DNA of 43,466 nucleotides, taken from contig JAQGAU010000081.1 in NCBI GenBank assembly GCA_034698045.1, positions 1-43,466 on the forward strand, written 5' to 3'. The translations under genes were made by a program, and so were the position numbers. This stretch comes from Paramacrobiotus richtersi (Eukaryota > Tardigrada > Eutardigrada > Parachela > Macrobiotidae). The notes below the pieces were generated by a model. It made no database searches and was not told the DNA's origin. It worked only from the letters and a program-made list of their open reading frames with translations. This document shows, one piece after another, positions 35,268-43,466 of the stretch (the stretch's first letter is position 1; each line of letters begins with the position of its first letter).

Positions 35268-36042
35268 GATTAGGTGTGGTAAATGTGACGTTTCCGGTAA
35301 GCTTTTTCGCTTTGAAAGCTCGGCATAGATGTCTTTAACGCATTCTTTTGTACACTAATTTTTCATTTGGACAGTAATATTGATGAATTACGAATTTACC
35401 TGATTTTGCTAATCTCCAGCATTTTAATTTTTACTTCTATATTTTTAGGCCGAAAGCCCGAGGAGTGGAACTCTTCAGCCAAGTGTGTGAGCATTTAGCA
35501 CGTGGAAACATGATTACTTTGGTTTGGAATATTCTGACACGTTGGGCAGTAAGGTCAGTTGCAGTAGTCGCTATTAAATAAAAATATAGGTGGACCAGAA
35601 ATTAAGAGCAGGTTGAAGTGTTGAGAGTAGCAGTTGGGATTATTTTTCTCCTAATCTGTGCGTTTTCATTTGCAGTACTGGTTGGACTTGGAGCGCCCGA
35701 TCGCACGACAAATGGGACATGCGATGCCGGCAAACCATACCGTAAACCTGCATTTTTGTGGTAAGTTTTATTTGCCCGAGCAGCTGGAAGAAGAAATTAC
35801 CAGGTGAACTGGAAAATAGTGACAGATTGCCATTATTAGCGAAAGAGGAATTTTTCCAGAAACACTAGATTTTTCCATAGATAGCCAGAATTTTTCGGGC
35901 ACACATTGGGGTAATTTACTGGTTTTGTTATTGCAGATATTTATTTGCATTGCAAGTCAGAAAAGATTTAGCCCATGGAGTGATGCTTGTCAAGACACCA
36001 CAGCCGAATATTTCTTCCAGAACAGAATGTTATGTTCCTCAG
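35268..36042 (+). pseudogene. FERM-domain exons, copy 2 (broken, truncated)
   Basis: Exons 35268-35296 (VVNVTFP), 35449-35553 (KARGVELFSQVCEHLA, then a frameshift, then HDYFGLEYSD), 35676-35803 (YWLDLERPIARQ, HFCGKFYLPEQLEEEITR) and 35937-36042 (YLFALQVRKDLAHGVM). This is the F1 lobe and the start of F2 of a band 4.1/FRMD-type protein. The frameshift is a small deletion where copy 1 reads LALLENDY, so the two copies are broken in different ways. The reading stops at a GTAATA donor about 90 bp before the end of the minus-strand transposase gene, so the rest of the host gene is missing here. Confidence 0.72.
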
Positions 36043-36134
36043 GTAATAAAACTAGCTGTGTATGAACAAGCCGGGTATGAATATACTAATTTCATGTGTA
36101 CAGGTTGAATATTATACATTTATTTATTCGTCGC

Positions 36135-38837
36135 TTAGATAGGGACCTGGGCTAGCACAGGAACAGCCAGATCGTTTCCCTCACGGTCGTGAATCAACAT
36201 GCCGACATTCTTGACCGAACTAGTTTGTACAATGGTTAATTCGTTAGTTATTCGTACATTGTGATAAAAATCCTGGAAAACTGGATTACTTAAATAAGGA
36301 TCCTTATCAAAATTAAAATAAGTCCAGTCTTTCTTCTTTAAAACTATTCCAACGATAAACGTTGCTTTCTCATTAACGGACATTATAAATCGAGCAATCA
36401 AAATGTTATTTCTATTATCGAAAAATACCGAGTCCACGTGATTTTTTTTCCTATCGTAAGATGCGGTATCGATGTGAATCCCTCCTTCCGTAATGCATCT
36501 TTGATATCCTGATATTCGGGGAGCTCCCCTAAAAATGCCCTGAGACTGGAGATACTGAAAAATGACTGGATCGGTGGCTCGGAGGAAGTTTACATCAACT
36601 GATTTTCCCAGTAAGTATGTACATCCATGATCAGTTACACATACCGTAGAACCGCATGGTATCTTTGCACTGATTAACTGCTGCAATTTTTTTGTTGCAG
36701 GTTCTGCAGTGCGGAGACATCGTTCAACCAGCGCATCCGCCGATCTCGAAAAACAGACCTTCCCTGCAACTTCCTTCTGTTGTCTGTTTGCGCCTTTCAG
36801 GTACTGTTTCAGTTTCCCAATGTGATCCTCGTGCTCAAACGCCCAGAATTTAGTTGGCTGCCCAAGCAGATAAACGTACTCGACCAGATGACAGCAAAAC
36901 TGATGCAGATTGTATGACATATGACGTGCACCGAATGTCGCTTGTATTTCTAGGCCAAATTGGACGACGAGGCCGGATGTCGCCAGCAGACCTTCTTCTG
37001 TTATGCGAGAGGAAAACAGGTACTGCACCGCAGCTGCAAATTTTGCGTAAATGAGGAGCTCCTCGTCTGGGATAACACCGTAAAGACCGGGTAGTCCAAA
37101 ATACATCGTAAAAGAAAAGAACGATTTCGCTTTCCAGTACCCAATAGAATCCAAAGACATTGGTTTCTGCAGTACTGAAGGAGGTTGTTGTTGCTCTAGG
37201 AAGAAGTTAATGGATTTTTTGCTTGTAGGTGTGAGTTTCCAGAGCGGTCCATTTAGCCTGTATTCCATGAATTTCTGCTCCAGCCCCTCGAAACACAGAT
37301 GCATTGGTTCGACAGGAGTCTGACGAATCATTTGGAATTCCATAAGCCTTAATAGCTGCGATTGCCCTCGAATCCCTTTTAGCGATTGAGCGGTTTCTTT
37401 ACAGATTTCCGCGGCTGCTGCTCGTTGTTTCGTCAGAATCTCGTCCCGGAGCTCCGGTATACGGTATTCTGCGCCTCGTTCTGCTATCATTGGGTAACAT
37501 TTTACCGTTCTGTTGTCAGTTCCAGGATTCAGGTCCTCGCGTGTTCCAGGATCTTCGCAGTGAACGCAGCCATAATCAGCCATGAACGAGCTTTGTAGCG
37601 TTATCGCCACCTCTCTTGACTATCGGCGCAGTATATGACTACCCTCACTGGCATTGTTTTTTGTACATTGTTTTCAGTATATGATAATCCGTCGTTCTGT
37701 AATTTGAGGAGCTCCTCGATTGCTGGATATAGTAGTGCCTGTTTCCATTTGGCCGGCTGACGCCAGGATTCTGCGAACAGTTTTGCCGATTTGCTCCATA
37801 GCGTTATAAGCTGTGGTTTTGGTCTTCTTTCCAGTACAGGTATGTGATAGCTTAGTACCCAAAGATTCGAGCTTGATGATTTGGAAGTAGCTAAGCCGTC
37901 CGAGAATAGCACAATCGGAAGGTAATTTCCGATGGTCTCTCTGTAATTCCTAAAAATATCACCCTCTGGTTCTGTTGTCTTTTGCATGACGTCATTCTCT
38001 ATTCTGTTGCAGGAGCTCCTGAACTTTTCAGATTGGACTCGACGCTGAAGGTCTCTTGTGATCGGAAGGTGAACAAAGGTGAAAGGTTCCAATGTAGTTG
38101 CTGGAAAAGTGGCTCCACACGAATCATCTGAGCATATGTACGTTCTGTTCCCGTCCAGTACTTCCCCAAGGTAAGTTCCACATAACGGACACGCAGCGTG
38201 GTTCTCGAAACCGCTGAAAAAGTCTCGCTTTTCCAGGCCACGTTCCACTTGATGTAGTGTGTTGGGAAATCGACTGTCCTTGGGCAGCAGAAGGGAAATA
38301 ATTTGCAGTAGCGATTCCTGGGCGTCGTACGAAATTTTGGATTTGTCTGCTATTTTTAGAAACAGTCCGAGAAACTGGTTGATCGATATCCGGGAAGTTG
38401 TGACAGGATATTCGTCCCAATAGTCGTCGTGGAGCTCCGCATGTTCCTGAGTATTGTTGATTCCCGCTTCCGCTGGGATTTCTGTTTCTGTAGGTACAGA
38501 CACAAGCTAATATTGGAAGATCAGTTTTGGTGCTTTTTTACCTTCAGAAACACTGAATGCGACAGCGGACTCGAGTGCCACGAGAACCTCTGCAGTTAAT
38601 TGGGGAACGACTGCTGATTCGAGGGGGAGCTCCCCATAGTCGCCGCGTTCTGTAAGTTTCGTTTAGTTTGAAACAAAACTGCAGAATATAGACTGAAACA
38701 TTTTTCTGGTAGTTCCTACCCGAATCGGTCGTAGGACTGAGAGCTCGATCCAGATCGACGACAGTCACCGTTCTTTTCCTTCGAGCGTTTCTATTTGCTT
38801 TTTTCCACTGACCCACTTTCCGCTGTCGGCGATCCAT
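36135..38837 (-). CDS. CACTA/EnSpm-type DDE transposase (one frameshift)
   Basis: Exons 38837-38720, 38649-38542 and 38487-36135 join in phase. Family blocks in order: a zinc-finger-like region (HAACPLCGTYLG ... YICSDDSCGATF), VLFSDGLATSKSSSSNLWVL, YHIPVLERRPKP, FMADYGCVHCEDPG, IRQTPVEPMHLCFEGLEQKF, GYWKAKSFFSFTMYFGLPGL, GARHMSYNLHQFCCHL and FWAFEHEDHIGKLKQYLKG. These match the large metazoan CACTA-like transposases, which cut and paste the element. A one-base shift at about 37601-37610 splits it: the upstream frame ends in TAA at 37601 and the downstream frame has no ATG at its start. That means a dead copy, recoding or an assembly error. Seven GGAGCTCC palindromes lie in the exons. Confidence 0.82.
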
Positions 38838-39258
38838 TTAAGTATCACGATCAAAATTTTAGGTCGCTGTTTTTTATTAACTTTTACTTAACAACACAAT
38901 TTGTTGTCCAGTTAAAGCCTAATTTCATCAGTTCTTTGCAGTTGAACAGCGTTGCGAGGCGGTGCATAAGTTGGGGTCTGACTAGCGCGCCATATGGCTA
39001 TTTGCTTTGTTTAGAGTGTGCATTGTGTATCAGCTCTGCATGATGGGAAAGTACAGTTTGCGCTTAGATTTTCCAGTAGACTGTGCAGTGTGGCATTGAG
39101 TTTAGTTTTGAATTCTTTCTCTGTATTGGATCACTCTAACACTGTAATTATGTGTGTGCGGAGCTCCGCGTTTTTTGCAGTTAAGTAGTCGGAAAATCTG
39201 GATTCTCAAAACAGCCTTGACAGTTATTTTTTTCAAGATTTCTTGGCGTTGTTTCATA
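38838..39258. promoter_or_regulatory. Divergent promoter of transposase and partner gene
   Basis: 421 bp separate the two start codons. A 12-bp palindrome (39158-39169) lies about 90 bp before the + strand start and is the only copy between the genes, so it is a candidate operator. Confidence 0.45.
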
Positions 39259-41974
39259 ATGGCTAAGGTTGTTACAGCCCGCCAGCAGCAGCGAATTAAT
39301 TTCGGCCAGTGTATAACCCGATATGCAGCACAAGGAGGTAGCGAGTCTGACTATTTGCTTTTAATCGTGTTCAGGTTCTGATTGACAGAAAATCGAATTT
39401 TAGGCGCAATTTTATCGCGATTTACCATCGATGATATCTACGTGGTCTCGGGAGCTCCCTTTTCTGAAATTATATTCTACTATGTGGAGAAAAATCAGTT
39501 CCTGACGGAATTTGTTCCCGGCGACAGATACAAATGCTTCTGCGCGGCGGACCGGAAGCACCACGTTGCAGAATACCTGGGATGGTTCCCCACCGAAAAA
39601 GGCGCGCGAAACCGGGCTGATGTTCTCCTTAGGGTATGTGCGCAGTCATAGTTTGTTTTCTGGGCACTAAATATTTTTTCTACTGGAAATACATCTAGGA
39701 AGGCAAAAAGTCGGGAGCGCAGGGAAAGCGTTTGTCTGGTGTGGAACCACAAGCTCGCACCAAAAAACAGAAAGAGACACATGGGGAAGCTCCCCCGCAG
39801 AAGCCTCTGACGTTCCAGGACCGGCTGAGAATGAATGGAGTTATTTTTCCCTGCGGTAAAAGTAACTGTTGGTGCTGTTTTCTCTGCTAGTCGATAGTAA
39901 TTATTTTGATTACAGCAACTTCCAAATCAGCTGCTGTGGAGCTACACGCCGGCAGCAGTGGTTGTGAGTTTCGTCCTTAGGGATCATTTAATCTTACCAT
40001 TATTTTCGCTGCTCATAATCTTCGGCCATCTGTTGTTAGGCAAGCTACCATCTGCTGAGGAGCTCCTCGAAAACGGTAATACTTTTATCGTCAAAAATTG
40101 TCCTCAGTCATAGATCTGGTGTGTTTTCAGATAGCGGCATTGGAAATCATACATGTTTTGCCGCAGATAGTTTTCTTTTGCCGGACAAGTTTGATATCAG
40201 TCAATGCAGAGAATTTTTTTTAGTTTTCATAATCGTGTTATTATGTTAATGTTGATGTTAGTGTTAGGTTAGTGTTAGTCTTCTTTATTTATTTGACTTT
40301 TTTCAGGTTATTCTCCGTTGCCGCCTAGTGAGCCGTCTACTTCGTATCTGCAGCTAGATGGTACAAAAACGAAACGGCCACGTTTCCCCGCTTACCAGGG
40401 CGTAAATTGGTTTCTTATAGGTTTTTCTCCCGCCGCGGTTCTGTGCCCTGCAACGAATGTGGATTTGAATCGCGGCGTCGGAAAAGCCACCGATCTGTAC
40501 AGCCGTTGTGATCTGTGGAAAACCGGTTAGAAAGTAACACTAAACTGGTACATTTAAATATTACGAGGAGCTCCTATACTTTTCAGATGGTGGATGGACA
40601 AGTCAGAATGAACTGGTCGAAACAATTGCCCGCGAAGTTACAAATGCCGAGTACGACCGCGACCAGCCACGAGGCAAGTTTTCACGCATAACTAATTCCC
40701 GATAAAATGGTTAACCTAACACTGTTCTCAGAAGCTGCTGAACGAGTATGCGCTAAGCTGCAGCAGGAGTCTGGGCTACCGGAAGATGATATTTACATAC
40801 CGTCGGACGCTGACCTGTTCCGGGATTTGGCATTGGCCTTTCCTCCGCTCGTGGAAGATGGTCCAACGAGAAACAGCTCTATAGTTTCGTTTCCACGCGC
40901 TTCGTTAGAGGGAGTTCCCGGTACGAACGCGATTTTGTCGACCTAATTGCAACTGTTCTTGCTGATAAGTGTTGTTTGTTTATTTCTGCAGGTGGTGGCG
41001 ATCCACGGACCGGACAGATTCCGTCTGTATTGGTTAAAAACACTGGAAATACAGGTTAACATGTCCGGCTGTATTTCAACGAAAGACGACATATTTTAAT
41101 TTATTTCCAGGCCCACGGGAACTCACCGTGCTCAGTCTGCCAAAAATAACGGATGTTTCGGACCTTGTTAAACCAGGGCAGCCGATTAAATTCAAGGACC
41201 ATCGCTGGAAGTGGCCACAGTTGGGAGCTCCCACAGAAGGTGAATAAGTGCTTCTAACCAGAAAATGAAATTTGCCGATTCTGCGTTGTGATCAAAACCA
41301 CGCCTTTCCATAGATTACTACATTCCGCTACGGACGAATGAACGCGAGTTCACTCTAAAAAATCCTCGACGAGTGAACCGCTCGGCCATAATCCTGCGTG
41401 ATCAAACGTCGCCATGGTTTTTCCAGCTAGATGGTCCCGACAAAATGAAGCTTGACAGTGCGTTTCCATCGTTGTACGTGGACAAAGACTGCCATTTACT
41501 AGATGCTGCCTTCTTGAATCGTAAACTGTCGGCTGAAAAGTATTCCTGGTACCTGATGTCACGTTTGATTGGGGGAGCTCCCGGCTTGATTCGATTAGGC
41601 ACATTGTACGAAATGAAAAAAGAACAATCGGCCGACAAGCGTCCATACAAGTTTTTTGAGTCTGTTCTTGGGATCGAATTCTTCCGTGCAGTGGAAAGTA
41701 TGCAGTGTTAAAATGCTTGCCCTACAGTTTTCTGCTGTTAATTTTTAACGAATTTTATTTCAGTCTGTTGTTTATTTTTTCAGAGAAAATGACCGGTCTG
41801 GTAAGCGCGATGGTCCCGGATGCTACAGCTGGAAGGCAGGCGGTGAACGCTGCCTTGAAGACGCTTCCAACCCTTCCCTCCACCATGCAGTCGCACCTTA
41901 CTCATAAGTTCACCATCTGGATGGACAACTTTAAGACACAGCATGATAAGAAAGAGAAAAACTGGAATCAGTGA
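39259..41974 (+). CDS. Unknown multi-exon protein, candidate second protein of the CACTA-like element
   Basis: About twelve exons: 39259-39337, 39404-39633, 39699-39855, about 39917-39960, 40040-40075, about 40306-40527, about 40588-40673, about 40730-40920, about 40992-41055, 41111-41239, about 41315-41699 and about 41784-41974, mostly in clean phase, about 650-700 aa. One donor is GC (about 40674). No signal peptide or TM. Visible blocks: ARQQQRINFGQCITRY, DDIYVVSGAPFSEIIFYYVE, RYKCFCAADRKHHVAEYLGW, EKYSWYLMSRLIGGAPG and a basic stretch (KKSGAQGKRLSG). I recognise no family. Divergent pairing with the transposase fits the two-gene plan of CACTA elements, where a second protein binds repeated sites on the element; that role is inference. 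Confidence 0.65.
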
Positions 41975-41984
41975 GGAGCTCCTC

Positions 41985-42640
41985 GTGTCTTTTCGTATAC
42001 TTTATTTTGTACACTCCATGGTTGGATCTTTACGTACGTTGTTGGTGTAATCTTGCCGTTTGAATGCCGCTAATGGTTACTGTTTGATTGGTTGGTATTG
42101 ACTTTGGGTCGACCAATGCTGATTTAGTATTTATATACGTTTGGCCCGCCTGCGCGCAGCCGAGCTCAATTTGCATTGGTTAATAAAGATCCATACAGAC
42201 GTCGAAAAAATCTCCAATGGGCCAAAGCGAGAGCGGACATCCTAACTGATTAGGATCAATTCTCCAGGGAATTACTAATAACTTGATAGTAACTGAACTT
42301 TTCCGTTTGGGATAGCTGTTCGGAGTTAGCCGGATGGTGGTTTGCAGCTGGTTAGGCCAACTAATGCTTGACGTAGTGGGGGCATAGCGCTGATAGGCGC
42401 CCGTAAAAAAAGATGCGGTGGAATTGTTGATGTGAGTTCAGTGTGGTTGTTGGTGTGATGGTGTGAGTTCAGCCCATTTTGTGGACGTTGGCCAGGGCCT
42501 GTCGTCTGTCTGCCATATGTGTAGATCGAGCGGTCTGGTGGCTGTTGGACACGATGATTGGTGCGGTTGCCTAGAGCGGTTTAGCTGCAATGAGGGACGG
42601 AATCAGCCATTACACTGTTTATGCCAGCTTTTTCATAGAT
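41985..42640. other. 3' flank of the element gene
   Basis: An AATAAA at about 42181 could serve the + gene. No terminal inverted repeat or target duplication that I could pair with the left side. GTAGTG at about 42374 resembles the CACTA-type end TAGTG, but I found no partner. Confidence 0.3.
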
Positions 42641-43105
42641 GGCTCAAGTTATGGCAGACCTGCACTACATTGGCTACATAGGCTACAACGGCTACATAAG
42701 CTACAACGGCTACATAAGCTACAATTCATGTGCTCCCATGGCCATAGACTACATAAGCTTCAGCTCAGGCTGCATCAGCCACAATAGGTACATGCTACAC
42801 AGGCTAAAACGGCTACAATGATAATCCTTAGGCTATTGCTCGGGCCCGTCTACTTGGACTACCTTCAATGTAGCTGCAGCCAAAGGATTAATAATGTAGC
42901 CAATGTAGTCTACGGACCACCCTTTTCGGAATACAGCACCAACGTAGCCATTGTAACCTATTGTTGCCATTGCATTCAAAGTTGTAGCCATTGTAGCCTA
43001 TGGACCACCCTTTACGGAATGTAGGTACCAAAATTGATGTTGTCGATGTAGGTCATGCACTTTCCGCGTAGCCAATGTAGCCATTGAAGCCGTTGTAGCC
43101 GATAG
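42640..43105. repeat. GGCTACA-type repeats in opposite orientations
   Basis: From about 42660 to 42830 the + strand carries repeats like GGCTACATAAGCTACAAC (about 18 bp, degenerate). From about 42870 to 43105 the reverse complement appears (TGTAGCCATTGTAGCC and variants). A longer direct repeat (GGACCACCCTTT(T/A)CGGAAT) occurs at about 42915 and 43003. The two arms could fold together. No gene is supported here. Confidence 0.75.
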
Positions 43106-43466
43106 TTTCAGAGGCCACACTGAGATCCCGCTGAGTGTCCTCACTGCCCTGAATTCAAGCCTACGCAGTTGTCGAAGCAGTTGTAGTGTAATGCACTTCT
43201 GTGAACGTCACTGGTGTTATCAGCATTTGTTATCAAACATCTACTAAACTGCCTGTGTTAGCGGATCCACTCACATAAACACTACTGATAATACGTGCAC
43301 GTATGAACAATGAATACATAAGTATAGGAAAGTGCCAAGTTTACGGGCCGAAATCAGGGAGTATTTGATTAAGAGGATAGCTATGAGCAGAAACAGGGTC
43401 TACAAGAAGTTGTTTTTTACATCAGCCATGTGCAAAATAATTGCCCGTGTACTATGCCTGCATGCG
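43106..43466. other. Window end, nothing recognised
   Basis: No frame, repeat or motif I can support. Confidence 0.4.

Larger units (their letters stand above)
36518..41984. repeat. GGAGCTCC palindromes, right block (14 copies plus 2 near-copies)
   Basis: Exact copies with dyads start at 36518 (GGGGAGCTCCCC), 37053, 37706, 40057 and 41973 (all GAGGAGCTCCTC), 37446 (CCGGAGCTCCGG), 38010 (CAGGAGCTCCTG), 38431 (8 bp only), 38624 (GGGGAGCTCCCC), 39158 (GCGGAGCTCCGC), 39450 (GGGAGCTCCC), 40566 (AGGAGCTCCT), 41222 (TGGGAGCTCCCA) and 41573 (GGGAGCTCCC). Near-copies: 39783 (one extra A) and 40910 (GGGAGTTCCC). Mean spacing is about 360 bp counting near-copies. They lie in exons of both genes, in one intron (40566), in the shared promoter (39158) and over a stop codon (41973). 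Confidence 0.92.

Noticed and set aside
29000..42450. CACTA-type terminal inverted repeats bounding the whole region
   Set aside because: TAGTG occurs near 42375 but I could find no paired CACTA end or 3-bp target duplication on the left by eye.

Overview
The window is nuclear DNA of an animal. Nearly all genes are split by short GT-AG introns (mostly about 50-100 nt) whose phases join cleanly, and several genes encode proteins of motile cilia or sperm. The species cannot be named from the sequence. A compact-genome invertebrate that keeps flagellated sperm with a CatSper channel fits best. All homology calls come from reading the translations; no search was run.

Layout. 0.7-3 kb: a small secreted-type ORF and a Ly6/uPAR-like (three-finger) gene on +. 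3.3-5.2 kb: a four-TM protein on - with three PPxY motifs at exact 20-residue spacing. 5.5-18.1 kb: a sperm block, with CATSPERE (-), CCDC157 (+), an unknown 174-aa gene (+) and CATSPERB (-). 19.7-21.2 kb: a coiled-coil gene (+). 22.3-24.2 kb: DNAAF1/LRRC50 (+). 24.7-25.1 kb: a small unknown ORF. 25.8-28.3 kb: a dead non-LTR retrotransposon with a tRNA-derived SINE inserted in it.

29.3-42.0 kb is the unusual part. It has an intact nine-exon gene of unknown family (29.3-31.4 kb), an island of host-gene material (a TRIAP1-like gene, two decayed copies of FERM-domain exons, a dead PDE11-like gene), and a divergent pair: a CACTA/EnSpm-type transposase (-, 38.8-36.1 kb, one frameshift) and a twelve-exon unknown protein (+, 39.3-42.0 kb) that is probably the element's second protein. 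The 8-bp palindrome GGAGCTCC occurs 18 times in the three element-type genes and their flanks, in all reading frames and also in an intron, after stop codons and in the shared promoter. I saw none in the host-gene island or elsewhere in the window. The flanking bases usually vary in pairs so that the dyad extends to 10-12 bp. This is the best candidate here for an undescribed system: a transposon family carrying a dispersed dyad-symmetric site through its own coding sequence.

The last 1.4 kb holds a degenerate array of GGCTACA-type repeats in both orientations. Functionally the left half groups sperm-motility genes: two accessory subunits of one channel, a testis-type coiled-coil protein and an axonemal dynein assembly factor. 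The right half is a transposon-rich region with pieces of host genes caught in it.
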